A DNA stretch of 43,352 bases, taken from NCBI GenBank assembly GCA_017527155.1, contig JAFXQI010000094.1, positions 1-43,352 of the forward strand. Direction: 5' to 3'. Source of the stretch: Kiritimatiellia bacterium (GTDB lineage: Bacteria; Verrucomicrobiota; Kiritimatiellia; CAIQIC01; Lenti-01). The translations under genes were made by a program, and so were the position numbers. The notes under the pieces are model-generated. The model had not been told where the DNA came from. It saw only the letters and a list, made by a program, of their open reading frames with translations, and searched no databases. Shown here piece by piece: positions 30,462-40,500 of the stretch. Every line of letters starts with the position of its first letter. Position 1 is the stretch's first letter.

Positions 30462-32033
30462 TCAGGCGCCGCCGCCGGGCGCCGCCACGTGGATGGGCAG
30501 CTCCAGCAGGCGCTGGGGGCGCGCGAAGGCGTCCTGGAGCGTGTCGCCGGCGAACAGGTGCAGGGTGTAGCCGTGGTAGATGCTCGTGTGGGGCATCCGC
30601 TCCTGCGTGCCCTCCCGGCGGACCGCCGGCACGATGTACGTCGCCTCGAACGGGATCGCCCCCGACGAATTCGCGGCGGACGCCGCCGGCATCAGCGGCG
30701 ACGGCGACACCAGCGCGCGCGTCGGCACGATCCGCCCGCCCGGCTCCTGGTCGTAGAACGTCACGTACAGCCGCAGCGGTGCGTCCGGCAGCGTCCCCCC
30801 CACCCCGCTTTCCAGCTTCCCGCGCAGGATGCGCATCTCCGCGATCTCCGAGTCCGCCGGCATCTTCTGCATCGTCGGATCCTCGATGCGGACCTGCCGC
30901 GGCAGCGTGTCGGGATCCACCCCCGCGTGGCCGCTGACCTCGCGCTGCATCCGGAGCCGCTGCTGGAGGCGCCGCCCCGCCTGCATGATCTCCGCCCGCT
31001 CGGGGGCGTCCTTGCCGACCAGCCCCAGCAGCTGGTGCCAGCGGCGGAAGGCCGCCTCCAGGTCGCCGCGCGCCTCCAGAAGGCGGGCGTGGTACATGTG
31101 CGCGGGCAGGTTGCCGGGCGCCATCTGGTGGATCTGGTTGAGCAGCATGAACGCGCGCGGGTAGTCCGAGAACTGGGCCGCCGCCTTCGCCTCGGTCAGC
31201 AGGCTCTCGATGTTCTCCTTGATCGGATCGAACACCGCCACCTCCGGCAGCCCTTCCTCCATGTCCCCCAGCTCCGCCGGGGTGAAGTCCGCCCCCTCCA
31301 GCGCCTCCCGCAGCGCGTCCGGCAGGTCCGTCGGCAGCACGGAGGCCGCCGGGGGCGGCGAGCCCGCCGCCGGTGCCGTGGCCGCTTCCGCGTCCCCGGC
31401 CGCTTCCGGCGCCGTGGAGGGCGTGGTGCCTTCCGCCTCCGTCTTCGCCTTCGATTCCGCCAGCGAACTGCCCGGCATCACGATGATCGACGCCGTGTCC
31501 GCCTTCTTCTCCTTGCCCCCCTCCTCCCCTTCGGTCTCCCCGTTCGCCCGGCGCATCCGTTCCGCGTACGCGATGTCCAGCTTCTCGACGTTTTCCTCGA
31601 TGATGTACCGCGGCCAGTTGACCGTGAACGCCAGCAGCGCCAGCTCCGTCGCCACGATCAGCAGCAAGGCCACCCCCGAGAAGAACTGGGCCACGCCGCC
31701 GCCCGGCTGCAGGCGCGGCGCCCCAGGCGGGATGATGTCCTGGTATTCGAGCTGCACGCCCCCCACCGCCAGCACGTCGCCGTGGCGGATGGGCGCGGAC
31801 TCCCCGGGCGCCAGCGCGCGGCCGTTCAGCGAGACCGGGCAGACGTCCGGCTCCAGCGGCGACGCCGCCACCCCGCCCGGCCCCTTCTCCAGCCGGCACG
31901 CCTGCGCGGCGGGACACTCCGTCTCCCGCAGGCGGACCGTGCAGGACCGCGCGGAGCCGAGCGACGCCGAGGCCTGGCGCACGAGCAGGCGCCGGCCCTT
32001 GTTCTTGCCGGACTGGAAAAGCAACCGATACAT
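30462..32033 (-). CDS. FHA-like domain, membrane helix, periplasmic helical-repeat protein
   Basis: The 523-residue protein starts with an FHA-like fold of about 100 residues (SLGSARSCTVRL, then VSLNGRALAPGE, then IRHGDVLAVGGVQLEY). One transmembrane helix at about 116-138 follows, then a long Ala/Pro/Glu-rich linker. A helical-repeat region resembles TPR (AKAAAQFSDYPRAFMLLNQIHQMAPGNLPAHMYHARLLEARGDLEAAFRRW). The C-terminal part is beta-rich. AGAGGGG lies close before the ATG at 32033. The order FHA-TM-periplasmic domain is that of SctD, the inner ring of type III secretion systems. No ring-building motif was recognised, so it may equally be an unrelated FHA protein. Confidence 0.72.
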   Translation of the reverse strand: MYRLLFQSGKNKGRRLLVRQASASLGSARSCTVRLRETECPAAQACRLEKGPGGVAASPLEPDVCPVSLNGRALAPGESAPIRHGDVLAVGGVQLEYQDIIPPGAPRLQPGGGVAQFFSGVALLLIVATELALLAFTVNWPRYIIEENVEKLDIAYAERMRRANGETEGEEGGKEKKADTASIIVMPGSSLAESKAKTEAEGTTPSTAPEAAGDAEAATAPAAGSPPPAASVLPTDLPDALREALEGADFTPAELGDMEEGLPEVAVFDPIKENIESLLTEAKAAAQFSDYPRAFMLLNQIHQMAPGNLPAHMYHARLLEARGDLEAAFRRWHQLLGLVGKDAPERAEIMQAGRRLQQRLRMQREVSGHAGVDPDTLPRQVRIEDPTMQKMPADSEIAEMRILRGKLESGVGGTLPDAPLRLYVTFYDQEPGGRIVPTRALVSPSPLMPAASAANSSGAIPFEATYIVPAVRREGTQERMPHTSIYHGYTLHLFAGDTLQDAFARPQRLLELPIHVAAPGGGA

Positions 32034-32473
32034 ACAACCCCTCTACCTTGCTCAATCCCCCGCCAAAAAGCAAGCCCGCCCGCACCCCCGTCGTCGGGGC
32101 GCAAGCCGGGGCAGAGGTCGCACGACTGGCTTGCAATGTTGGCACAGGACAACCGACCTGGCAGCGCGGAGCTCCTGCCTGCAGAATCTCCGTGCACCCT
32201 TTCTCCGCGCGCTTCGGAGTTGTCATGTGCAAACCTTGCGATTCCCCATGTGGGTAGGGGCGGGCAGTCCCTGCCCGCCGGTGTCCGTCATACCGAAAGA
32301 CGGCGCCGGAAATGTGCGGACGCCTGTTTCCCAAAGTCGGGCCGGACGGGGAAACCGCCAGAATGGCCGTGACGTTTTCGGACGGGGGGTGTAACCTTCC
32401 GGTATTATCCGTGTATGCAAGGCACCTGGTTACAGGGACCGAAACAACACAGCCAACCGAAAGGAAACACGCC
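32034..32473. other. Divergent intergenic region with hairpin element
   Basis: The region lies between the divergent FHA-type gene and the large protein gene. At 32230-32300 it holds CTTGCGATTCCCCATGTG, GGGTAGGGG and the hairpin with core CGGGCAGTCCCTGCCCG, followed by GTCATACC; the same order occurs on the minus strand at 9640-9580. A TATTAT at 32403-32408 could be a -10 box for the plus-strand gene, but no convincing -35 box was seen. No credible gene. Confidence 0.6.
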
Positions 32474-35400
32474 ATGCCGAACGCCATCAATTCGACCTAC
32501 AACGCCACTTTCCAGAAGTTCGTGGACTTCGCGGACAAGGCCTACGCCACGAAAGGCGAGGACACGGTTGCGCGCTTCACGGGCATGCCCCAGGGCGACT
32601 ACAAGGGTTCCTTCGCCTCGTTCAAGCGCACGGCGGACATGAAGTCGGCCAACGACCAGGTGCGCGACCTCTTCCTCAAGACGGTCGCCGGCATGTTCGG
32701 CGGCGAGAAGTTCATCCCCGACCTCGTCCGCGACAACATGAAGCTCGAGGACTTCGGCAAGGGCAAGCCCCTCACCGCCCGCCGCATCAAGCTGGTGGCG
32801 ACGGCCGTCAAGATGCTCGGCGGTGGCAAGTTCCAGGACGCCGCGAGCGTCGGCCGCGCCACCGCGATGGGCTACGTCGCCTCCGAGCTGCCGAAACTCG
32901 CGCGCGCCGCGCACCTCTACCAGCAGGCGACGAACTGCACCGACGCGGAGGCGGAGGCCGCCGCGCTCGACCCGAATTCGAAGGCGCGCCGCCTCTTCGA
33001 CTGCGGCGGACGCTTCACGCAGAACGCCGAGAACTTCAAGAAGGGCCTCGCGCTCATGGACAAGTTCGGCGGATGGTTCGACAACCTCCACGACGACTAC
33101 GCGGCAGGCAAGCTCGACACCCCGACAAAGCGCAATTTCATGGCCGGAATCTGCAACCGCCGGTCCGCCGTGCCCGCGCTGAAGTTCCTGATGGAGGAGA
33201 TCGCGGTCAATCCCAAAATCCCGCTCGAGGCGAGAAACCCCGAGGATGTCTTCGGGATGAAAAACAACCCGGCGATGCGCTTCGTCGGGCGGAACTACAC
33301 GATTTCCTTCGCGAACTCGCTCGCGCAGATCCCGCCGGAGAGGCGCACCGTCCTCTACGCCGTGTTCGACGCATTGCACAAGCTTCCCGCGGGCAACAAC
33401 ATGCCCGACAGCCATGCGGCAATCGACCAGAGCGTCAGCGCCGTCCTCGGCGCGCGCGTGATGAAGAACTTCGACGCCGTCGCGGCGCTGCAGAAGTCGG
33501 GCAAGCTCGACCGCGCCCACCTCGTGCCGATCCTCTTTTCGGATCTCCAGGTCCCGGCCAACGCCTCGAACGAGGAAATCACCAATGTGTTCGAAGCGAA
33601 GCTGCAGAGCGACGAGTATGTCGACATCATCCTGCCCCTGCACACGCTCGCCATGCATTCCGGCGCCACGCTGGACGAAGCCGCGGCGGCCATCCGCGCC
33701 GGAACGGGCCTCCCGAACGCCCCGGGCATTTCGACGGCCAACGGACACCTCGAGCTGCTGGACGGCACCCCGAAGGGCGGACGCGACACCATGCTCGGCG
33801 ACCTCTACCGTCCCTCGACCCCTTCGCTTGCCAGCAACGGGGCGGACGCACTCAGGGACGAGGACACGAAGTTCGTCTTCAACTTCCCGGACGGCACGAC
33901 CGTTTCCGCGAAGAAGGGCGCCGAAGACGCGGAGGACGTGCGCGACGCGAACAACGCCATCGCCGACAAGATCAAGGACCTTTGCGGAGAGGTCCACCCG
34001 AAGCAGCTCACGAACGTCTATTTCGTCCTTTCCCAGAGCGGCACCGGCTGCAACACCAACCGCGCCTTCGAGCAGTACGGCGTCAACTCCGACGAGCACA
34101 TGCCCCTCACGTTCACCTTTTCGCGCAACGACGAAACCGGCGCCGTCACCATCAAGTACTCCGAGCCCGCGGGCTTCCCCGTGAAGTTCAACTGGACCAC
34201 GACCATCGACGTCGACGGCAATCTCGCCTCCTCCCCGATGCGCATCGACCACGGGCAGTACGATGCCAAGGCGCTGGCGGCCGCCCCGCGCATCGCCCAG
34301 CTCCTGCCCGGCAAGGACGCCGCCGCCGCCGAGGCCCTGGTCAAGGACGCGCTCGCGCATTGCGGCGACGACTTCGTGCTCAAGGACATCGTCTCCCAGA
34401 CGATGCCGGGCCTGTGCATCACCGGCGAGGCCAAGGTGCGCACGCCCGACCAGATCAAGGCCCGCATCGACGCCGTCCGCGCCAACCTCGACGAGGCGCG
34501 CCGCGCGGCCAACGGCAACCAGGCCATCGAAAACGCCAGCGCCTGGTTCCTGTCCGGCATGAACGGCAAGAGCCTGCCGGCGGGGCTGATCGCGCGGATC
34601 ATCAAGGCCTCCTCCGCCGAGAAGGCCGGCGGCTTCGCCAAACTCGCCGCGGATTCCACGCCGGAGCAGATCGCCCAGGCCATCGCCGACATGAACACCG
34701 CCGTGGACAACACCCTGCGCAACGCCTACGTGACCGACCACTTCGAGGGCGCCGAAGAAATGGACCCGGCGCGCGAATTCGCCTTCACGCTCCTCGTCGC
34801 GGGCTTCTCCAAGGCGCAGCTCCAGAACGCGAGCGCCGCCCTCCGCAGCGAGACCACCGCCAAGATGTTCTCCATCATGGACGACTTCGGCACCGGCCGC
34901 TTCCGCGCCGACCCCGAGCAGGTCCCCAACAACCTCCGCCGCTGGATTTCCGCCGAGAGCCAGCTGATCGTCGAGCAGGGCACCCGCTACGACCTGGCCC
35001 TCAACCGCCTCCTCGGGCGGCCGGAAGGCCCCATCATCCGCGAATTCCGCGGCGAGTTCGACAAGGGCGCCTTCGGCGCGGCCGACCTCCTCGACCTTCT
35101 CGTCCCCCGCGCCGGGAAAGCCCGCGAACAGAACGCCGCGAAACTCCGCCGGGACGCGGTCGTCACCACCAACGTCCAGACCGCCCGCGCCAACGCCGTC
35201 AACGCCTATGCCAAGGCGGGCGAAGGCAACGCCGCCAAGGTCGACAAACTCATCAAGACCGCCCTCCAGTACTGCGACGGCAACGAAGACGCCGCCGCGG
35301 TCGTCGCCAGCCGCATCGACACCATCCTCGTCACCAACACCGCGACCCTCCGCACCATCGACCAGGTCCGCGAACGCGTCCAGGCCCTCGCCGCCAACTA

Positions 35401-36025
35401 CGCCGAACTCAAGACCCTCGCCAAGGACGCCCCCGCCCTCTACGAGGCCGGCAAGCGCATGATGGCCACCATGGGCGGCAAGACCCTGCCCCCCGGCATG
35501 ATCGGCAAACTCGTCGTCGCCGCCGCCAACGCCAAGATCGACGCCATCCGCAAACTCGGCCCCCGCTCCACGGGCGCCGACATCCACCGCGCCGTCACCC
35601 AGCTGCGCGACAACCTCGTGTCGGCCATGAACACGTCCGGCGCCGAGCAGGAAGCGGGCGGCCCCGACGAAAAAGGTGCCTGCCGCAACTTCCTCGCCGC
35701 CCTCATGATGAACCGCTGCGGCAGCGCCCTGCGGAACATGCAGGGCGCCTTCGGGGGCGAAACCGCCTCCAAGCTGATGGCGCTCTACCTGTCCATCTCG
35801 AACGGCGAACAGAACGACGAAGACCTCTCCCACCAGGCCCGGATCGAACTCGAAAACCAGGGCGGCTCTCACATGACGCACCTGGGCATCCTGAAGGACG
35901 CCATCGACATGGCGGTCGACGGCCAGCGCGGCGCCTCCATCGACCCCTACCGGGACGACTTCGACGCCGACACCATCGACGGCCCCCAAATCCTCGACCA
36001 CCTCATCAACCTCGCCACCCGCTGA
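32474..36025 (+). CDS. Giant protein of unknown function, candidate type III secreted effector
   Basis: The 1183-residue cytoplasm-type protein has no signal peptide and no membrane helix. Its N-terminus (MPNAINSTYNATFQKF) is rich in Asn, Ser, Thr and Ala, as type III signals are. The first 430 residues look helical; a beta-rich part lies at about 470-600. Two similar helical modules begin near residues 617 and 919, about 304 residues apart. Each has a T(A)L.C start, a R.(P/I)DQ word (656/960), M.GK.LP.G.I (696/1000) and a late FL/TLL..(M) helix (763/1069). AAGGA lies eight bases before the ATG at 32474. The gene is followed 56 bases later by a CesT-like chaperone gene with its own ribosome site, the usual order for effector/chaperone pairs. 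Host target and enzymatic activity, if any, are not evident. Confidence 0.8.
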   Translation: MPNAINSTYNATFQKFVDFADKAYATKGEDTVARFTGMPQGDYKGSFASFKRTADMKSANDQVRDLFLKTVAGMFGGEKFIPDLVRDNMKLEDFGKGKPLTARRIKLVATAVKMLGGGKFQDAASVGRATAMGYVASELPKLARAAHLYQQATNCTDAEAEAAALDPNSKARRLFDCGGRFTQNAENFKKGLALMDKFGGWFDNLHDDYAAGKLDTPTKRNFMAGICNRRSAVPALKFLMEEIAVNPKIPLEARNPEDVFGMKNNPAMRFVGRNYTISFANSLAQIPPERRTVLYAVFDALHKLPAGNNMPDSHAAIDQSVSAVLGARVMKNFDAVAALQKSGKLDRAHLVPILFSDLQVPANASNEEITNVFEAKLQSDEYVDIILPLHTLAMHSGATLDEAAAAIRAGTGLPNAPGISTANGHLELLDGTPKGGRDTMLGDLYRPSTPSLASNGADALRDEDTKFVFNFPDGTTVSAKKGAEDAEDVRDANNAIADKIKDLCGEVHPKQLTNVYFVLSQSGTGCNTNRAFEQYGVNSDEHMPLTFTFSRNDETGAVTIKYSEPAGFPVKFNWTTTIDVDGNLASSPMRIDHGQYDAKALAAAPRIAQLLPGKDAAAAEALVKDALAHCGDDFVLKDIVSQTMPGLCITGEAKVRTPDQIKARIDAVRANLDEARRAANGNQAIENASAWFLSGMNGKSLPAGLIARIIKASSAEKAGGFAKLAADSTPEQIAQAIADMNTAVDNTLRNAYVTDHFEGAEEMDPAREFAFTLLVAGFSKAQLQNASAALRSETTAKMFSIMDDFGTGRFRADPEQVPNNLRRWISAESQLIVEQGTRYDLALNRLLGRPEGPIIREFRGEFDKGAFGAADLLDLLVPRAGKAREQNAAKLRRDAVVTTNVQTARANAVNAYAKAGEGNAAKVDKLIKTALQYCDGNEDAAAVVASRIDTILVTNTATLRTIDQVRERVQALAANYAELKTLAKDAPALYEAGKRMMATMGGKTLPPGMIGKLVVAAANAKIDAIRKLGPRSTGADIHRAVTQLRDNLVSAMNTSGAEQEAGGPDEKGACRNFLAALMMNRCGSALRNMQGAFGGETASKLMALYLSISNGEQNDEDLSHQARIELENQGGSHMTHLGILKDAIDMAVDGQRGASIDPYRDDFDADTIDGPQILDHLINLATR

Positions 36026-36081
36026 GCGCAAGGCAGAACGTCCCTGTTCCAACCCACCCTCAACGCACAGGAGAAACAACC

Positions 36082-36552
36082 ATGGAATTCAACGAACTGC
36101 TTGCGGCCTTCGCCGCGGAATACGGAATCAAGGGCCTCGACGGCGCCGACGGCGCGGCCACCCTCGAAGTCGACGGCCTCCGCCTGGAACTGCTGGACGA
36201 CCCGGCGACGCGCAGCGTCCTCGCCTGCGCCGAGATCGGCCTCCCGCCGCCCGATGCCGACGGCGCGTTCGGCGAGATGATGCTCCAGGGCAACTTCCTC
36301 CTGCGCGCCACCCAAGGCGCGACACTCTGCCAGAACCCCGAAACCGGCGCCTACGCCATCGTGCGGTCCTTCCCGCTGGCCCTGGCGGACGTCGCGTCCC
36401 TGGGCGCCGGCCTCGAATCCCTCGTCAACCAGGCCGAGAACTGGCGCAACATCCTCTCCGGCATCCGCCAAGCCGAAACCGCCCGCGCCGCCGCCTCCGA
36501 CACCGACGACTCCCACCACGACATGCTCTCCAGCGGCTTCGTCCACGTCTAG
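36082..36552 (+). CDS. CesT-family type III secretion chaperone
   Basis: The 156-residue protein is strongly acidic. It matches the CesT/SicP pattern from end to end: FNELLAAFAAEYGI, then DGLRLELLDDPATRSVLACAEIG, then MMLQGNFLLRATQGATLCQNPETGAYAIVRSFPL and the C-terminal ESLVNQAENWRNIL. These chaperones form dimers, bind the N-terminal part of one or more effectors and deliver them to the secretion ATPase. AGGAG lies eight bases before the ATG at 36082. The upstream gene is the likely cargo. No secretion apparatus genes are in the window. Confidence 0.85.
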   Translation: MEFNELLAAFAAEYGIKGLDGADGAATLEVDGLRLELLDDPATRSVLACAEIGLPPPDADGAFGEMMLQGNFLLRATQGATLCQNPETGAYAIVRSFPLALADVASLGAGLESLVNQAENWRNILSGIRQAETARAAASDTDDSHHDMLSSGFVHV

Positions 36553-36598
36553 ATCGGTTCAAGAAACAATATAGCTCCTGTTTCGCCTTCCAGACGGT

Positions 36599-36622
36599 GG
36601 GACGAGCTCTCCGAGCGAGCCG
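36599..36622 (-). repeat. GGCTCGCTCGGAGAGCTCG dispersed repeat, inverted copy
   Basis: The plus strand reads GACGAGCTCTCCGAGCGAGCC, near the 3' end of the chaperone gene. A diverged second half (GGCTCGCACGGAGTGCTCGC) follows at about 36642. Confidence 0.65.
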
Positions 36623-36757
36623 TTCCTTGCGCCTCTGCGGCTCGCACGGAGTGCTCGCTCCACCAGGCTCCTGTCACGGGGCGACCACGGTATTTCTTAC
36701 CCCGCACTAAAGCAGTTTCAGTTTTTCCGTGGCTTCACAGACGTTGCCCAACCACAA

Positions 36758-36822
36758 GGACGCGCAGAAGCGCGTCCCTCCCCGTGGAGAGCGCACCGGG
36801 TGGGTCGTGCTTCCGCGCGACC
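36758..36822. repeat. GGACGCGC..GCGCGACC dispersed repeat
   Basis: GGACGCGCAGAAGCGCGTCC, CTCCCCGTGGAGAGCGCAC, then GGTCGTGCTTCCGCGCGACC. It lies between the convergent chaperone and pgsA genes. The gap 36553-36918 holds this and the previous repeat and no gene. Confidence 0.8.
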
Positions 36823-36918
36823 TCAAGGGGAAAGGCGGTCCATGCCATGGGAGGCCGTCACCATACCCTTGGTTCTCGTCGGCGGGAGGGTCCGACATCC
36901 GGGTGGGGGTACCGGGGG

Positions 36919-37572
36919 CTACATCTCGCGGGTGACGAGGTCCCAGTGGTCCTTGAAGTATTTGATGCCGGAGAGGAGGGTGATGAGGACGACAAGGGTG
37001 GAGAGGACCCAGGAGACGATGATGAAAAGGTGGTCGTAGGTGCGGAGGAAGGCGGCGTCGGCGTCGAGGGCCGGGAAGAGCGCCGGGATGAAGTCGAGGC
37101 GCGCCGCCAGGAGGAGGAAGGTGGCGCAGATGGCGACGATCTGCCAGACGGTCTTGAGCTTGCCCCAGGTGTTGGCGGCGACGATGCGGCGGGAGTCGTC
37201 GCTGGTCGCCACGAGGAGGCGCAGGCCGGTCACGGCGAACTCGCGGGCGATGATGACGACCACCACCCAGGCGGGGACGACGGAGTAGTCGGGCTCGTTG
37301 GGGAGGTGGATGCCGACGAAGCCGACGAGGGCGGCGCAGACGAGGACTTTGTCGGCCAGCGGGTCCATGAGTTTGCCGAAGGCGGTGATGCCGTACTTTC
37401 CGCGCGCGAGGTGGCCGTCGAGGTAGTCGGTGATGGATGCGGCCAGGAAGAGGACGAAGGCGAGGGTCGTGGAGAAGGGGAACGGGATGGCCATCGCCAG
37501 CATGACGATGGCGGCGGCGACCAGTCGGCTGACGGTCAGGGTGTTGGGGAGGTTCATGCGTTTGCGTTTCAT
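36919..37572 (-). CDS. pgsA: CDP-diacylglycerol--glycerol-3-phosphate 3-phosphatidyltransferase
   Basis: The 217-residue inner-membrane enzyme makes phosphatidylglycerol phosphate. The CDP-alcohol phosphotransferase motif is complete: DGHLARGKYGITAFG followed by KLMDPLAD (pattern DGX2ARX8GX3DX3D). About five membrane helices are visible. The ATG at 37572 lies five bases after the stop of the giant coiled-coil gene and has no ribosome site; an in-frame ATG at 37557 is an alternative start. It is probably translated by coupling to the coiled-coil gene. Confidence 0.92.
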   Translation of the reverse strand: MKRKRMNLPNTLTVSRLVAAAIVMLAMAIPFPFSTTLAFVLFLAASITDYLDGHLARGKYGITAFGKLMDPLADKVLVCAALVGFVGIHLPNEPDYSVVPAWVVVVIIAREFAVTGLRLLVATSDDSRRIVAANTWGKLKTVWQIVAICATFLLLAARLDFIPALFPALDADAAFLRTYDHLFIIVSWVLSTLVVLITLLSGIKYFKDHWDLVTREM

Positions 37573-37577
37573 GGCGG

Positions 37578-40500
37578 TCAGTCGAGGTAGGGTTCGGGGA
37601 CGTCGAGGAGGGTGGAGGTCACGGGGGCGGCGGGGGCGGCGGATTCGGCGGCCGGGGTTTCGGGCGTGGCCGGGGCGGCGGGGCGGCGGTTGCGGCAGGC
37701 GCGGATGCCGAAGACGAGGAGGACGACCAGGACGAGGATGATGGCCAGAGTGCGCCAGATTTGCCAGGGGATGCGGCGGCGGGGGGGCGGGGTGGGTTGT
37801 TTGGGGATGGGCTTGGCTTTCGGGGCCGGGGAGGGGGCGGGCGCGGGTGCCTTCGGGGAGGGGGCGAGGGTGGGGAATTGGACGGCGGGGGCGGGTTTGG
37901 GGCGGACGGGTTCGGCGAGGGGGGGATAGGCGTCGGGTTTTTGGGCGGGGGCGGGGCTGGCGGCGGGGACGGCGGCGAAGAGGCCGGAGGCGAGGTCGGA
38001 GGCTTCGGCGGCCTTGCCTTTTACACGGCGGAGTTCTTCGCGGAAGCGTTTTTCCTGGTCGGCGAGGGCGGCCTTCATTTTTTCTTCGGCTTCCTGGCGG
38101 ACGCGGGCGAGTTCTTCGTCGTGTTCGCGCTTGAGCTGGTCGAGGGAGGCCTGGGCGGATTCGGCGGACTGGGCGACCTGGGTGGACCACTGGGCGATGC
38201 GTTCGTCGAGTTCTTCGCGGGCGGCGGCGGCTTCGCGTTCCTTGGCGCGGAGCTGGGCCTCGATGCGGGAGCGGCGCTCTTCGGTGGAGGCGACGAGGGC
38301 TTCGGCTTCTTCGCGGGCCTTGCGGGCGGCGTCGAGGGAGGCCTGGTATTCTTCTTCGGCGCGGAGGCGGGCGGCGGATTCTTCGGCGATCTTGCGGTCG
38401 GCTTCGGCGCGTACGGCGGCGGCTTCGGCGTCGCGTTGCTTGAGTTGTTCTTCGAGGGCCTGGCGGCGGTCGGCTTCTTCGCGGAGACGGGTTTCGGCGG
38501 CTTCGCGTTCCTTGCGGGCGGCTTCGTCGCGGGCGGCGCGTTCGGCGGCTTTTTCGTCGGCGGCGCGGGCCTGGAGTTCGACTTCGGCGCGGGCCTTGCG
38601 GGATTCTTCGGTGAGGGTGGCGAGCTGGGCGGCGAGGGCGGCGATGCGGGACTCGGCCTGCTGGATCTTGGAACGGGCTTCGTCGTTGGCGGCCTGGAGG
38701 GCCTGGGCCTGGGCGAGGCGGGTCTGCTCGGCGGCGGCCTGTTCGGCGGCGCGGGCTTCGGCGGCTTCGCGGGCGGCAGCGGCTTCGCGTTCCTTGGCGC
38801 GGAGTTGTTCTTCGAGGGCGGCGCGGCGGGTTTCGAGGTCGCGGGCGAGGGATTCGGCCTGTTCGCGGGCGGCGCGTTCGGCGTCGGCGCGGGCGGCGGC
38901 TTCGGCCTCGGCGGCGCGGCGGGATTCGGCGTCGGCGGCGGCCTGGGCGGCGGCTTCTTCGCGGGCGGCGCGGGCGGCTTCTTCGCGGCGGGCGAGCTCG
39001 GCTTCGAGTTCGGCGAGGCGGGTTTCGGCGGCGGCGGCCTTGGTTTCGGCTTCTTCGCGGGCGGCGCGTTCGGCGTCGGAGCGGGACTGGAGTTCGGCCT
39101 CGGTGCGGGCGCGGTGCTCGGCTTCGAGGGCGCGCTGTTTTTCGGCTTCGGCGGCGGCGGCGCGGGCGGCTTCTTCGCGGCGGGCGAGTTCGGCTTCGAG
39201 TTCGGCCTGCTTGGCGGAAGCGGCGGCGGCGGCGGCTTCGTAGGCGGATTGGGCTTCGGCGGAGGCGCGTTCGCGGGAGGCGAGTTCGGCCTCGACGGCG
39301 GCGCGGTGTTCGGCTTCGTCGCGGACGCGGGCTTCGAGGTCGGCCTGGGCGGCGGCGGCTTCGGCGGCGCGGGCGGCGAGTTTGTCCTCGAGTTCCTGCA
39401 TGAGGGCGGCGGCGGCGGCGGCATCGGCTTCGTAGGCGGCCTTGGCTTCGGCGGCGGATTTTTCGCGGGAGGCGAGTTCGGCCTCTACGGCGGCGCGCTG
39501 GTCGGTTTCTTCGCGGATGCGGGCCTGGAGTTCGTCCTGGGCGGCGCGGGCGGCTTGTTCGCGGCGGGCGAGTTCTTCTTCGAGTTCGCGGCGTTTGGCG
39601 GCGGCGGCGGCGGAGTCGGCTTCGTAGGCGGCGCGGGCTTCTTCGGCGGATTTTTCGCGGGCGGCGAGTTCGGCCTCGACGGCGGCGCGCTGGTCGGCTT
39701 CTTCGCGGATGCGGTCTTCGAGCTCGGCCTGGGCGGTGCGGGATTCTTCGATGCGGGCGGCGAGCTCGGATTCGAGTTCGGCCTGCTTGGCGGACGCGGC
39801 GGCGGCGGCGGCTTCGTGGGCGGCCTGGGCCTCGGCGGCGGCCTTTTCGCGGGCGGCGAGTTCGGCCTCCACGGCGGCGCGGTGCTCGGTTTCTTCGCGG
39901 ATGCGGGATTCGAGCTCGGCCTGGGCGGCGTTGGCTTCTTCGATGCGGGTGGCGAGTTCGGTTTCGAGTTCGCGGCGCTTGGCGGCGGCTGCGGCGGCAT
40001 CGGCTTCGTAGGCGGCCTTGGCTTCGGCGGCGGTTTTTTCGCGGTCGGCGAGTTCGGCTTCGACGGCGGCGCGGTGGTCGGCTTCTTCGCGTATGCGGGC
40101 TTCGAGGTCGGCCTGGGCGGCGCGGGCGGCTTCGGTGCGGGCGGCGAGCTCGGATTCGAGTTCCTTCCGCTTTTCCTCGGCGGCGGCGGCGGCGGCTTCG
40201 TGGGCGGCCTGGGCCTCGGCGGCGGCCTGGTTGCGGGCGGCGAGTTCGGCCTCGACGGCGGCGCGGTGGTCGGTTTCTTCGCGTATGCGGGCTTCGAGGT
40301 CGGCCTGGGCGGCGGCGGCTTCGGCGGAGCGGGCGGCGAGCTTGTCCTCGAGTTCCTGCATGAGGGCGGCGGCGGCGGCGGCATCGGCTTCGTAGGCGGC
40401 CTTGGCTTCGGCGGCGGACTGTTCGCGGGCGGCGAGGGCGGCCTCGACGGCAGTGCGGTGGTCGGTCTCTTCGCGGATCTGCTTTTCGAGGGCTTCGCGG

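Noticed and set aside
25564-30570. A 1668-codon open frame on the plus strand
   Set aside because: It lies antisense to lnt, bamA, prfB and trmL, has an Arg/Ala/Gly/Val-rich sequence without domains and results from high GC at third codon positions.
38014-39243. Ser/Ala/Arg-rich open frame on the plus strand
   Set aside because: It is antisense to the 192-bp repeats of the coiled-coil gene; its low-complexity sequence mirrors the Ala and Glu codons of the real gene.
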